Positions 35,391 through 47,419 of a stretch of 64,000 bases of DNA are shown piece after piece. Origin of the DNA: Theocolax elegans (Eukaryota; Arthropoda; Insecta; Hymenoptera; Cerocephalidae); contig CM047431.1 in assembly GCA_026168455.1 (NCBI GenBank), positions 61,710,910 through 61,774,909 of the forward strand. Direction: 5' to 3'. The translations under genes and the position numbers were made by a program. A model generated the notes under the pieces. The model was not told the origin of the DNA, ran no database searches, and was given only the letters and a program-made list of their open reading frames with translations. Every line of letters begins with the position of its first letter. Position 1 is the stretch's first letter.

Positions 35391-36323
35391 TTATCGTCTA
35401 TTTCTAATGTCATTTTCCCATTTCTTCCTAAATAACATGTACAGTTGCATGGCTGTTCGAGCGTCTTCTATAGAATTATGCTCTCCGCATTGTATATTCA
35501 GTCCCAACAATTCGGATGCTAGTTTCTTCAAACTTGGGGTATTACCTTGTGTCACTTTACGGAATAGTTTATATCTCGAGGTATCTCTTTGTAGTCTATT
35601 TGGGTGTGAAAGGAACAGTACAGATAAATCATTGTGGAGAGCATGACCAACGAGTATTCGCCCTTTCAATATATCGGATACCTCCTTTTGAACAATTTGA
35701 AATTCATGACCATTTTCCAAATGATGCGGTTGAATACCACTGACTGCAGTTCTGTAATCCTGAACCTCTTCTGTAGGCTTGACATATTTATCGTAAACGC
35801 AGAAACCACTACGATTAACAATGGAGACACGAGCTATCATACTGTCGTAACCATCCCCTATACCGACCATTTCGCAATCCATTGCAATGACTCTTGTCAA
35901 TTGAAAGTATGGTCGAGATATTAGTAAAGATTCTTGTTTTTCAACAGTCCCTACCTGCCAAACAAAACGACGAAATAATATGTGCATACAATGAATAAAG
36001 AGGTAGATGAAATAAATTAAACGATCAACTACCTCGTTTTCGGTGGCGCATCGTTTATTTTGCTCCTGCTCACTAGATTTAGGAGTAAATTTCCGGTTAT
36101 TTTTTTTCCTTTTGTTTTGCACATTATTGGTTGATTCCTGAGTCGCATCCGTTACAAGGGTCTTGAATTTTTCCCAATTGGAGCCAGGTACACGAAGGCC
36201 AACGGTGTTGTCTTTCTTCTTAACATTAACTTTGTTATTGTTGCTCCCCTCGGTGGGTATTTTACCATTTAACACTTTGGACATTTGACCGGTTAATTTG
36301 ATATTTACAGTTTCCGACGTCAT
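35391..36323 (-). CDS. REXO4: RNA exonuclease 4 (DEDDh 3'-5' exonuclease)
   Basis: Exons are 36323-36033 and 35954-35391. The 78-bp intron (35955-36032, GTAGTT...TTGGCAG) keeps the frame open if retained. The spliced protein is 284 residues. The N-terminal 90 residues are Lys/Asn-rich and basic, as expected for a nuclear or nucleolar protein. The exonuclease fold shows ExoI AMDCEMVG (catalytic D and E), ExoII GHALHNDL (D) and ExoIII EHNSIEDARTA (H and D), all intact. Known family: REXO4/Rex4 is a nucleolar enzyme linked to rRNA processing. The next gene, cindr, is divergent. Start chosen as the first ATG of the open frame, with the TAA stop at 35391-35393. Confidence 0.9.
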   Translation of the reverse strand: MTSETVNIKLTGQMSKVLNGKIPTEGSNNNKVNVKKKDNTVGLRVPGSNWEKFKTLVTDATQESTNNVQNKRKKNNRKFTPKSSEQEQNKRCATENEVVDRLIYFIYLFIHCMHILFRRFVWQVGTVEKQESLLISRPYFQLTRVIAMDCEMVGIGDGYDSMIARVSIVNRSGFCVYDKYVKPTEEVQDYRTAVSGIQPHHLENGHEFQIVQKEVSDILKGRILVGHALHNDLSVLFLSHPNRLQRDTSRYKLFRKVTQGNTPSLKKLASELLGLNIQCGEHNSIEDARTAMQLYMLFRKKWENDIRNRR

Positions 36324-36639
36324 TGTCTACTGTGAATTTTCGATTAAAAACAAGAAATAAGTGATATTCCAATGTCACGTGTAAGACGGGAGAGTAGAAA
36401 ACATTCCGAGCGTCCGGAAGGTACAATCGTTCCCCATCAAATTCCAACCTCCAAAAGAACTATGTCACGAATTATATTTTTCAGCGCGAATACATATTTT
36501 TATCGTTTTTACTTTTTCGTTAATTTTCACCACTCCGATAACTACGCACATATGTTTTCCGTGTCAACCTAATTTGAGAGATGTACGTATACGTACGTAT
36601 GTATATATCTATATATATATATTGTGCGCACATAACCTA

Positions 36640-37400
36640 ACCAAATTTCGAATATATATATATATATTTTTCAAACTACTCTCACGTACGGAGTTAGCGA
36701 GAGCAACGTACATTTTCGGGATTTCGTGACGTCACGCGCGACCAACGCGATTGGTCGAGATGTAAGCGCCCTGCGCACTGCGCACACTGACACACAGACA
36801 GCACTGTAGTCATGGTAATGTCCGTTCAAATTTCTACGTTACCGACAAATTAAAAATCCGTAACAGCGCGTATATTTAAAAAAAATTTTACATTATACAT
36901 CTCACATTGTATTCATTCGACGTGATATTACAATGGTAAGAAAAAAATAGGAAATGTGCGGTATACAGGTAAGTGGGTAATGGACTTTCAAAAAATTACG
37001 CGTAGGATTTTTATAGGATGGTGCGATTCACAAATGTTGTAATGAAAGTAGTTGTAAGTATATGTATATATATATATATATAAGTGTATAGGTATAGCGG
37101 ATCACGGTTCACGGGCTATTCACCTACTTTAACAACAAATGCAGGACATAGGCGCGGACGCGGAGAGAGGTAATGTAAGAGAGAGCGAGTGCGGAGTGGT
37201 GGACGGCGGTGCGATGACTAACCATTGGCGGAGCCACGATCCCAAGATGGCGTCATCGACGTTCGTGCTCCTCCTGTCAAACTCGCGAATCGGCTTGGGA
37301 TACGCCTAGAACGTGAACCTAGATTAACCCATCAGGAATGTGATGCGACGTCGTGATGTACGAGGCACCTGGCTGACTATTTGCAACTCCCCCACCGCAG
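36640..37400. promoter_or_regulatory. CpG-rich divergent promoter region and cindr leader exon
   Basis: Between the REXO4 ATG (36323, minus) and the cindr ATG (37510, plus) lies a GC- and CpG-rich stretch. It has a full CRE, TGACGTCA at 36727-36734, and an inverted CCAAT box (ATTGG) at 36750-36754. Further on, AAGATGGCG at 37244-37252 resembles a YY1/Pho site. A donor GCAG/GTGAGC at 37400-37401 and an acceptor GTTTCAG ending at 37491 outline a 5' untranslated exon and a 91-bp intron. An upstream reading frame of 31 codons (37214-37309) lies in the leader. Confidence 0.55.
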
Positions 37401-37509
37401 GTGAGCATTCGAGATAACCCGATTAACCCGTCGGAGTGGTAGGGTTAACCGACCAATGAATCATCAACCCGATAACGCTCGAGCGTTTCAGGTGCGTCAG
37501 GATCGCGAC

Positions 37510-40235
37510 ATGGAAGCACTCGTCGAGTACAACTACGATGCCCAGGAACCCGACGAGCTTACCATACGTAAGGGCGACGTTATTAAGGACATCAAGGTTG
37601 CCACCGAGGGATGGTGGGAGGGAACCTTGAGAGATAAGAGAGGCATGTTCCCTGATAACTTTGTCAAGGTAACTTATTACTCCTACTCCCTTTTCTCTTC
37701 TCCACTGTACCGTCCTACCTCTTCTTTTTCTTTTGTGCAACCTTCAAATTACAGGTGTTGGACACCCAGGGAGGGAACAGGAACAGCGGAGGCTCCAAAC
37801 ACGAGGAGGTTACTCTTCGTAATGGCTCTGGAAGGAAGTATTGCAAGGTTCTCTTCAGCTATGAACCCTGCAATGACGACGAGTTGATGCTGGTTCCAGA
37901 TGAATCCATTGAATATCTTGGCGAGGTAGAGGAGGGCTGGTGGAGAGGACGCATCAAAGGGAGAACTGGAGTGTTCCCTTCTAATTTTGTTTCCTCCCCT
38001 GCCCCCGAAGAGGCAGAAAGGAACAAGGAGAAGAAAGAATATTGCAGAGTGTTATTTCCTTATGAAGCTGCAAATGAAGACGAGCTCACTCTTGTTGAAG
38101 GGGACATTGTCACCCTTTTATCTAAAGATGCTCCTGACAAGGGCTGGTGGAAAGGAGAGCTTAGAGGACAAGTTGGCCTTTTTCCTGATAATTTTGTTGA
38201 GGTCTTTACTCTGCTAAACAATCAGATGCCTGACTTAACGCAAACAAAGCCTACCACAAAACAAACAGAACCTGCCAAAAAGAAGGAAATGGCTTACATT
38301 AGGAAGAGCTTGGATGCACGAAATATTCGTTCCGAAACTACTTTAAAGAAAATTAATAATATTAATATATCTGCCTCGTCCACTTTGGGTAGCACTACAA
38401 CGGAAAAGAAACCGTCAAATGCACTGATTTCCAGCTTAAAACGTTTAGTGGGTGACAGTGGTACTAGTAGTAACAATGGAAATGGTAGTGTAACCACTGG
38501 TTTGGGAGAGGAATTCGATGAAGTAGAAAGGGGAGAGGGAGCCCCTTTGTCCCACTTAACAGCTTCAAGAGCAAAAGCTCCGAGGAGAAGGTTGCCTTCT
38601 ACACAACATTTGAGGCATCACAATGTCTATGCTCCAGAACCAACAGCTGCAAATAATTCTTTATCGATATTAACGGTAATTTTCTTGTTAAATTTTTAAT
38701 ATTTCATTTTATTATTTAGATTATTGGGCTATTAATTTATACCTTCTATATTCTGATAGGAGGATAATATGACAAATGGAAGTGCCGAAATTTTGGAACC
38801 TCCTGTCAAAGATGATGAAAGTGATGGACTTGTTGCTAAAACGAGAAAGAAGGCACCTTGGGTAAGTACTTATTTATGTTATTAAATAATGAAAGTGTTT
38901 TTACAATAATGGTAAAGTATTATCAGAATATTGTTTAAAACAATTTCACGTTTTTTTTATAATTTTTATAACTATTCTCCACTAAACTATTTGCTACCTT
39001 TATCTTATACTTACATAATTATATTTGTATACCAACTTATTTATTAACAGTAAATATTTTGCTAATTTTAATATATCTAGAAAAAACATTTTAATAGTAT
39101 TAAAATTCTAAAAAACTTGTTAGATATAAATATATGTGTAAACATATTGAGTTAAAATACATATAATGTGATGTCTGATAATATCTAATCATCAGAGCAT
39201 TTAATAAAAAAATGTATTTAAGCAGTGGACTATAAAATAATATTCTTAGGCTTCTTATATCAATAAAACAATTACAGTGAAAGATAGGAATATCAATGAT
39301 ATTTTTATATATCCAGGAAAACATTAAAATATTAATTCATTTAGGTTATTTCAAAATATTATCAGTGTTGTTTTTATTTAAATATCTATATATAATTAAG
39401 CATTTAAAAGAAACTACTAATTATATTTATTATATTTATTAATTTTTCTTCAATGTTAATTTGTACCATTTAATTGTTCTTAAATTCAGTGAATCTAACG
39501 TTCCTTTTGTATAATTTTATAAATAACATTTCACACTCTAAAAATTTAGTAGAGTCATTAAAATCTGTTTAAAATGTATAAAAATCATTAAAATTCTGAC
39601 AACATAAATGATAAAATTGTATTCATAATAGAATAGAAAAAAATTATATATATTAAATTTCTAGGTAGAAGAATTGAAATTAAATCAAATGGAAAGAAGA
39701 AAAATGGGGACAGAAAAGGTAGATGTGAAAAAGGAACGAGCATTCTCATGGTAAATATTCTCAGTTGAATCGTTGTCATATAGTACATTCATAAGTGTCC
39801 CACATATTTATCGATTGTTCGGTGAACAACAGGTTACCATCGACACCGACGACGACCACGACGGCAGCAGCAACAACAACAACAACAACAACGACGACGA
39901 ACGAAGTTGCACAAAAACCGGAAGTCGACGGTGAAGAACCGAAATCAAAAGAAAAGGATAAACCAAATCGATCGGAATCATCGCCTGAGCAGCCCGCATC
40001 CTCGCCCGTATCGAGTTCACCAGCCTACGTGCCGTATCACTTATACAGCCAACTATTGGACAGGGTATGTGTGTCACATATAATACACGACTGTATCGGA
40101 ATTCAATAGCGCTGACATATACCTTTTAATTTACAGATCGCGGCGTTGGAAGAGAAGCAAACTATGCTACAGATGAAGGTCAATCAACTCTCGGATCAGC
40201 TTGCTCCGTTTAAAGCTGCAGCCGACAAGGATTGA
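37510..40235 (+). CDS. cindr: CIN85/CD2AP-type SH3 adaptor (cindr), 6 coding exons
   Basis: Exons are 37510-37668, 37755-38675, 38760-38861, 39665-39750, 39833-40064 and 40137-40235, giving 532 residues. It has three SH3 domains: residues about 2-54 ([34 protein letters not shown]), 82-133 ([28 protein letters not shown]) and 149-205 ([35 protein letters not shown]). A long Ser/Lys/Pro-rich linker with a basic proline motif (KAPRRRLP) and a poly-Thr run follows, then a short C-terminal coiled coil ([16 protein letters not shown]). This order is diagnostic of CIN85/CD2AP, cindr in Drosophila. Known role: linking receptors and adhesion proteins to endocytosis and capping protein or actin. The ATG in GCGACATGGAA was chosen because SH3-A begins at once. 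Confidence 0.92.
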
Positions 40236-43200
40236 ACTTTTCATTTAACTAGAAGACTATTTTCGCATTTTGGTTTTATTATTTCTGGAACGCTCAACGT
40301 CCATCTCTTTTTTTCCTTATTTTATTAACAGACTGAGACGTCACAACGACACGCTACATTCCACATTCAACATTCACAGCCTACAGGCCTATATGCCCGC
40401 GGAAGGTTATTCCTTCGAAGGATCTCGACACTTTCACAATGTTATCATTTTAAGTTTTTAATATAGTCACACGTACTTAATGGCGTTTTTAGCCTCGCAG
40501 GAAATTTTCGTATTTTTACGTATAGTTTCACTCGTTTGTGCCAATAATTTTAATTTTGTCTCTTCAATATTGTCTCAGTAATGTTGTCAACCAGTAATTA
40601 GATTACCTTAACCTTTCGGTGTATGACACTGTTGATTATTTTTTTTAATTTAACGAACTTTGCTGTGCGATAACTCGTTTTGAATAAGGTACATTCTTAA
40701 TTATTAGATACAAATAATTTATTAATTATCAGGTATACAAAGACAAATGTGTTTCTTTACTTAAAGTATTACACATTCATATCACTTTTACGAAATGAAA
40801 TCATATCAAATTATAGATTTGCTTTTATCCATTTCCAAAAATATAAAATATAATTTTGAATAAGATATATTTATTGAGGATGAAAGTTGTGGTAATTTTT
40901 AATATATTAGAATCACGTATATAATACATTATAATAATGTGTGTACGATTAAAAATCGCAATTTTATTATTTTTTAAGGGGATGTCGGATTTGTTTAATG
41001 TAATGGGGATTAATTTTTAAAAAACAAACACCATAAGGTCCTCGAGTTTGCTTTAAACAATATAATGTGAACGTTTTAAAAAAATTGAATTATAAATTGA
41101 ACATGATTTTTGGGTTGGAAATATTGCTATTTTTGGATTGAAAAATGTTAATTAATCTAATTAAATAACTCAATTATAATTGAAAAAATTATTTTTTGAT
41201 AAAACATCAAACTGTCAGGACCTCCCAAGTGTTTAAAACTCTATTGATCGATTTTTTCAGATTTTTAAATTACTTTCTTAAACAAAACTTTTGGGTTGGA
41301 AATGGTAGATCCCTGTAATTTGGGTCCGACATGTCCTTTTAGTGAAATTGACTTACTTTTATTTAACCAACGCGGTATGGTACATAATATAATTAAAAAA
41401 AAGCTGTTTTACCACTATTGAATAAGTTAAACGTTTTATTTTTAATCTATGGTTACGTTCGAAGTTGTCAAAACGATTGATATCAAAATCTAAAATAAGC
41501 GTAGTGTAACGTAGTGTAAGATTTTATAATGTTAACTCAAACTATTAAAAATTCTTTTATTAACAAGTCAAAGTGGTATACACCGAAAATTGAGAAACGC
41601 ACCAATTAATTATCTAAATAAGTAAAATAAAATGAAGAAGAAGAATAATAATCAACATTACTTGTTTAACAATAAAAGTAATTAATTTTGAACTAAAGGA
41701 AAGAACAATAATTGAGTAGCTTTGTACTTTAGGCATTTATGTACTTATCCGAAAGAAAGGTTAACACGCGTAAACAAGATCCCTAGAAAGTATCGTCCCT
41801 TGCTTATGTTGAAGCAAAGTGATAGGGGAATTATTATCTCCGACCAAATCGATAATTTTATACTTTTATATTGCATTAGCGAGGACCGAAATAAAATGAT
41901 GGAAAGCTGATTTTAGTTTAGGTATCGGCCGTAGTCCACACAATTTATTATTATTATTACTATTATTTTGTAAAACGGCCGATCGATATGTTTAGTTGAA
42001 GTAAAGTCGATGCTTCCGATAGTCGCTGTAAGATATCGCATAATCACTGACAGTATTGAAACAAACAAGAAAAGCAAAAAAAGTAAAGAAAATATCGATG
42101 TAAAGCCGCGTTCCAATTAATTCATGTGATCATCAAAAGAAAAGATAAAAGATAAACAGTCCTACTATTATAAATTTTCTTAACCGGATCGTAGGTGCAG
42201 CTTATTTTTAGGGTCGCGATCGAGAGAGAGAAAATGAATGTACATAATTTGCGACTAAGGATCAGAGATGAGATATTATATTTTCTCTTGCTTTCCGTGA
42301 TGTTGACACGTCCAAGCGACGTGGTATATATGTAATTCGTAATTGTAAATAATGATTAACTTCACTGGAGTATATATACAATTATAATATATATTTTCTT
42401 CTTTCCTCCGTCTGTTCATCAAGATTAACAATTTAGGTTTATTTATTTCGACTCCGTTTGCCGAAACTTGTGAAAATAAAAAAATGCATTCTGGAAGAAA
42501 TATAAGTAACGAGAAAATAAAAAGAGTAAAAAGATAATACAATGTAAAGAGGAATAGCGAGGAAATGAAATATTTTTCAGAGAGGGAGTTAGATTACGTT
42601 TTTATTTCTAACTTACTAATTTTTGAATTACGGATTTCAGTGATGAATTTTATTTATTTATTTCACCTCTTATTCTCTTGAATGCAATTTCAATCGATAA
42701 TATAATAATGTTTCTTTTTAATGATTTTAATGTAACGATACCCCATCAAATATTCGATAATAAATAATTTTTTTATATATTATCGGTAATCGCTGATTTT
42801 TTACTTTTTATTTACTTACCCATACCTTATTTTATCTTATACAAAGAACCAGAGATTTAAGAATTAAATTTATTTTCAATATTTATTAATATTTCTGAGT
42901 TTAAATGTATCTTTGCGATAGATAATACTTAAACGAAGAGCAATGATATTTTGGTTTTCCACACTTTACGATATTTATTTAGTTAAGCACATGTCGGACG
43001 TCATTTTATATATTTATTTACAATTCTGAGCATCTGATTCTGAGGCCATGTTTTAAACAATATACCCAAATTTATTCAGATTTTTACATCGATAATTTAA
43101 TTACGATGTCAGAGTTGAAAGATTGTTTTTTTTATTAATATAATTACCTATAATAACCGACCAAAAATTGTTTATTCAATTACTGTTATTTTTTTCTAGC

Positions 43201-43515
43201 CCCCCCCCCAGATTTTTACTTTTTAACCACTTCAATATTACTTTGTACAGTAGGTGGGCACTTGAATACGGGTGATTATATATGAATTAAAGAGATGGCA
43301 CTTCATGGGTTTTTATAAAAGTTTGCTTTTTTTTTTGCTTTTTTAGAAACAAAAATTCAGTACTGGAGAAGTTAAAAAGATATTTTAAAAAATGCCATTT
43401 GCAACCTTATTTTGTAAATAAGCCATTTATCTGATTGCAATATATATTCTTTATTATATTTATTTATTATTATAAAATATTTTAAAAAAATAATTATTCA
43501 ATTAATAACATTAGT
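40236..43515. other. Intergenic AT-rich region with two dispersed-repeat copies
   Basis: No gene is seen. 40978-41337 is a copy of the family described at 21659 (ends GGGGATGTCGGA and GGGTCCGACATGTCC; GTAGATCCCTGTAATTTGGG near the right end). 42991-43190 is a partial copy (CATGTCGGACG, then AAACAATATACCCAAATTTA and TTCAGATTTTTACAT). The remainder is AT-rich without structure that I can name. Confidence 0.5.
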
Positions 43516-43529
43516 AATAAAAGCGCATT

Positions 43530-45423
43530 CCGCGCGGGGTTTCCTGTTCCCGTATGCGGCGCGTCCCCCGGGTGGCGGATGGGGGAAAGCTCGTCACGCT
43601 TGCGTGAAGGGTAGAGGTGAAACAAAATAGCCTCCGTGGACCAAACAGTTGAAGAAGGATGATGAGCAAGCGAATGGAATACCTATTACCCCAAGCGGGC
43701 AGCTCCAAACTAGGAGTCAATCCCGCCGTCGGTTCCGATCGGGTGAAAGCCCCGGTGGCCGGCGCTGGCCTCACGGATTTTGGGGGAGGCCACCAAGCGC
43801 TTCGTTCTACGAACACGTCAGAGGTGGGGCCCTCGAAAGAAAACCCCCAACAGCAGCCGTCGTTACAGATGTTGAGTGTTGCATCCGCAAACAGGTTAAG
43901 AAGCGGCAGCGTTACCAGCCTTGGTAGTGCCATCAGTGGCATCTCTGCCTATAGTAAGGAATCTCAAGAGGAGATCGAAATATTCCGCAAGGAATACGAG
44001 AAGGTAGAGAAGGCGCAGGAGGACATCGACTCCACTTACGACCATCTAAAGAGCGAACTCCAGGCTATGTTGGCCGCTTGTGCAAAGCAGCCTAACATCT
44101 CCATGGTCGTCAAGACAGGGCTGAAGACCGTAGACACTCTTGTACAAGAGTTCTACGGGAAAACCAAAAAGATGTTTTCGGCAGTCGACGATTACAAGTG
44201 CCAAGTCGAGGATTATCGAGTTGGTCACGAGAATCGTCGGCGGCCTAAGAGAAGAGGCATTATAGCTAAAGCCGTCTTTACGGCTACAGCTAGAATGCAG
44301 GCTCAAAAGAGAAGTAGAGAGGGCCCCCAAAGCCCCCCCGAGGTCTCTAAGAGCCGCAAGAAGAAGAAGCCTCGGAAGGAGGTACCACCACGTGGCACGG
44401 ACAAGGAGCAATCCAAGTCCGCGTCAGTGGCGGGGAAAAAGCCGACAGTCAAGTCGGGACAGGCGCCTCTTGATAGGAGAAAGCGCCAGATGGCGCCGGT
44501 ATCCACCCTGGTGGTAACTGTCGCGAGGGACCGTACGTTCGCTGAAGTCTTGGGGAAGCTCCGAAAGGAAGTCAACCCGGACGACAGCGGCGCCCAGGTT
44601 CTGAGCGTACGGCCAACAGGGCGGGGAGATGTCCTGCTCCGGCTGGGCAAGAAGACGGACGCAACAGCATTCGCTGAGAAAGTCCGTACGGCTACTAAAG
44701 GGATGGGAGAAGTTAGGATCCGAGATCGAAGGGTGACCCTGGAGATCAGAGACCTGGACGCTCTCACAACGAGGGACGAAATGGTAGCGGCCCTAGATAA
44801 AGTTCTCGCGTCTCCGCCTGAGAGCCGAGAGGTGAAGCTTTTGGGTCCTAACCGCAATCAACAGAAGACAGCCATCGTGAAGCTGGATCACGAGAGCGCT
44901 GACAGGCTGAAGTCGATGCGGCATGTCTGCGTCGGCTTCGTAAGCTGTCGCGTTCGGGATCGAGTCTTGGTCGAGAGGTGCTATCGGTGCCTAGACTTCG
45001 GCCACACGAAACGGAATTGTAAGGGAGTGGACAGGTCCTCGTCGTGCTACAATTGCGGCGAGCCTGGACATAACCTTAAGAATTGCAAGAGCGCTCCCAA
45101 ATGCTTTCTTTGTCCATCAAAGGATGCTGAGGGAGTGTCTCACGTGGCGGGGTCCGGAGCCTGTGCCACCTTTAGGCGCGCGCTCGATACCGCCCGAAAG
45201 GCCGCTTCACGATAAGTGGCAGTCTCAACGTGGGAGGATAGAATAAGGAACGGATGACGCATGTCACAAGACACGCCTCCCAGCTTGAAGTAATGTGAAA
45301 AACAGTTCCGAGCTGGGCAGGTGAAAGCGTTGGGTTTGGAGTTTTAGCCGGTAAGAATCCGGCACTGGCGACGAGTGCGGACCCTCGTCGTCGTCTTATG
45401 TAAGATTTCTCCAGTTTCCCACG

Positions 45424-45460
<37 letters not shown>
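43530..45460 (+). mobile_element. R1-like non-LTR retrotransposon carrying only ORF1 (half-LINE)
   Basis: The 14-bp target duplication AATAAAAGCGCATT lies at 43516-43529 and again at 45461-45474. Between them are a GC-rich leader (43530-43658), ORF1 (43659-45215), a 3' region of about 208 bp and a poly(A) run of about 37. There is no ORF2 (endonuclease or reverse transcriptase). Both target duplications are intact, so the ORF2-less form is what inserted. It was therefore mobilised in trans, like the HAL1 half-LINEs of mammals. Base composition is far more GC-rich than its surroundings. Confidence 0.85.
43659..45215 (+). CDS. ORF1 (Gag-like) of the R1-like element, 518 residues, intact
   Basis: The open frame from ATG (GATGATGAGCAAGCG) to TAA is uninterrupted. 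The N-terminal third is Ser/Gly-rich with a helical segment (EEIEIFRKEYEKVEKAQEDI). The middle is basic (SRKKKKPRKEVPPRGTDKEQ) and leads into an RRM-like region (FAEVLGKLRKEVNPDDSGAQ to LDALTTRDEMVAALDKVL). The C-terminus has zinc knuckles CYRCLDFGHTKRNC and CYNCGEPGHNLKNC, both CX2CX4HX4C, and a third, looser one starting CFLC. This is the standard ORF1 layout of R1/Jockey-type elements: nucleic-acid binding and RNP formation. An intact frame suggests recent insertion. Confidence 0.88.
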   Translation: MMSKRMEYLLPQAGSSKLGVNPAVGSDRVKAPVAGAGLTDFGGGHQALRSTNTSEVGPSKENPQQQPSLQMLSVASANRLRSGSVTSLGSAISGISAYSKESQEEIEIFRKEYEKVEKAQEDIDSTYDHLKSELQAMLAACAKQPNISMVVKTGLKTVDTLVQEFYGKTKKMFSAVDDYKCQVEDYRVGHENRRRPKRRGIIAKAVFTATARMQAQKRSREGPQSPPEVSKSRKKKKPRKEVPPRGTDKEQSKSASVAGKKPTVKSGQAPLDRRKRQMAPVSTLVVTVARDRTFAEVLGKLRKEVNPDDSGAQVLSVRPTGRGDVLLRLGKKTDATAFAEKVRTATKGMGEVRIRDRRVTLEIRDLDALTTRDEMVAALDKVLASPPESREVKLLGPNRNQQKTAIVKLDHESADRLKSMRHVCVGFVSCRVRDRVLVERCYRCLDFGHTKRNCKGVDRSSSCYNCGEPGHNLKNCKSAPKCFLCPSKDAEGVSHVAGSGACATFRRALDTARKAASR

Positions 45461-45464
<4 letters not shown>

Positions 45465-45927
45465 AAAGCGCATTAATACTAAAAATTTTGTGAGGTAAAA
45501 GCTGGAAAAAAAGAAAGTAATTACAATTAATGTTTCAAAGTAAAAATTACATAAAAAGTAAATGTTGCATCAAAATTTAACGATCGTTTCCCATGCGATG
45601 TTTTGCAATTTTTTTTGCTGTATATAATTTTGCCGTAATCCTAGCCGTTTCCTAAATAATAATTAAAATAAATTTTAAACGCTAATTTCTCTCAGAACCT
45701 CTGCACCTAAGAAGCTTTAAATTTCAGAATAGTCTTTAATGACTTCGATTTATCAAATATAAAAAATGCAGACATTTCTGTAATAAAGTTGATTTCAAAA
45801 ATAATTTTACTGAACTATAATTGATTTACGGCCCTGAATGTCGGTATGGCAGAGGATTATTTTTAACTCCATTTTAGTCATGTAGGCTGCGCTGTTATCA
45901 GTACAAAATTTTGATACCAAATTTTTA

Positions 45928-46117
45928 ATGATGGCGCCACTGTCATTTTCGACTTCCGATTCAGGTATAGAGCACTCACGTGTTCTATTCGGTCTTCAGT
46001 GTAATGTGATATTCTTGGTTAACAAGATGTCGATCAACGATTTTGTTATTCCTTTGGACAAGGATGAGCTTGTTCGCACTTATTTTATTGGTAATTACAG
46101 TCATCGCAATATCGTGC
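45928..46117 (+). pseudogene. NCAPD2: NCAPD2 exon 1 copy 1 (truncated)
   Basis: ATG at 46027-46029 followed by SINDFVIPLDKDELVRTYFI and HRNIV, then abruptly joined to LINE sequence at 46118. It is identical in layout to copy 2 at 47420 because both lie in the tandem duplication. The upstream sequence (ATGGCGCCACTGTCATTTTC, then GAGCACTCACGTGTTC) is shared too. Confidence 0.75.
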
Positions 46118-46853
46118 AAGAAGAAGAAGCCTCGGAAGGAGGTACCACCACGTGGCACGGACAAGGAGCAATCCAAGTCCGCGTCAGTGGCGGGGAAAAA
46201 GCCGACAGTCAAGTCGGGACAGGCGCCTCTTGATAGGAGAAAGCGCCAGATGGCGCCGGTATCCACCCTGGTGGTAACTGTCGCGAGGGACCGTACGTTC
46301 GCTGAAGTCTTGGGGAAGCTCCGAAAGGAAGTCAACCCGGACGACAGCGGCGCCCAGGTTCTGAGCGTACGGCCAACAGGGCGGGGAGATGTCCTGCTCC
46401 GGCTGGGCAAGAAGACGGACGCAACAGCATTCGCTGAGAAAGTCCGTACGGCTACTAAAGGGATGGGAGAAGTTAGGATCCGAGATCGAAGGGTGACCCT
46501 GGAGATCAGAGACCTGGACGCTCTCACAACGAGGGACGAAGTGGTAGCGGCCCTAGATAAAGTTCTCGCGTCTCCGCCTGAGAGCCGAGAGGTGAAGCTT
46601 TTGGGTCCTAACCGCAATCAACAGAAGACAGCCATCGTGAAGCTGGATCACGAGAGCGCTGACAGGCTGAAGTCGATGCGGCATCTCTGCGTCGGCTTCG
46701 TAAGCTGTCGCGTTCGGGATCGAGTCTTGGTCGAGAGGTGCTATCGGTGCCTAGACTTCGGCCACACGAAACGGAATTGTAAGGGAGTGGACAGGTCCTC
46801 GTCGTGCTACAAGTGCGGCGAGCCTGGACACAACCTTAAGAATTGCAAGAGCA
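46118..46853 (+). pseudogene. Truncated second copy of the LINE ORF1
   Basis: It begins at the AAGAAGAAGAAGCC of ORF1 and runs to the second zinc knuckle (here CYKCGEPGHNLKNC, a Lys instead of Asn). The third knuckle, stop and 3' region are deleted and the frame runs into flank. It is a fragment produced by the tandem duplication and not an independent insertion, because no target duplication or 5' leader is present. Confidence 0.85.
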
Positions 46854-47419
46854 AAAAAAAGCGCATTAATACTAAAAATTTTGTGAGGTAAAAGCTGGAA
46901 AAAAGAAAGTAATTACAATTAATGTTTCAAAGTAAAAATTACATAAAAAGTAAATGTTGCATCAAAATTTAACGATCGTTTCCCATGCGATGTTTTGCAA
47001 TTTTTTTTGCTGTATATAATTTTGCCGTAATCCTAGCCGTTTCCTAAATAATAATTAAAATAAATTTTAAACGCTAATTTCTCTCAGAACCTCTGCACCT
47101 AAGAAGCTTTAAATTTCAGAATAGTCTTTAATGACTTCGATTTATCAAATATAAAAAATGCAGACATTTCTGTAATAAAGTTGATTTCAAAAATAATTTT
47201 ACTGAACTATAAATTGATTTACGGCCCTGAATGTCGGTATGGCAGAGGATTATTTTTAACTCCATTTTAGTCATGTAGGCTGCGCTGTTATCAGTACAAA
47301 ATTTTGATACCAAATTTTTAATGATGGCGCCACTGTCATTTTCGACTTCCGATTCAGGTATAGAGCACTCACGTGTTCTATTCGGTCTTCAGTGTAATGT
47401 GATATTCTTGGTTAACAAG

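Noticed and set aside
37456..37509. Upstream ATG for cindr ([12 protein letters not shown])
   Set aside because: It lies in the 91-bp leader intron just before the acceptor at 37491. The ATG at 37510 directly precedes SH3-A as in the family.
44303..44857. 184-codon minus-strand frame over LINE ORF1 (and its copy at 45985-46617)
   Set aside because: It is the shadow of ORF1 in GC-rich sequence and repeats only because ORF1 is duplicated.
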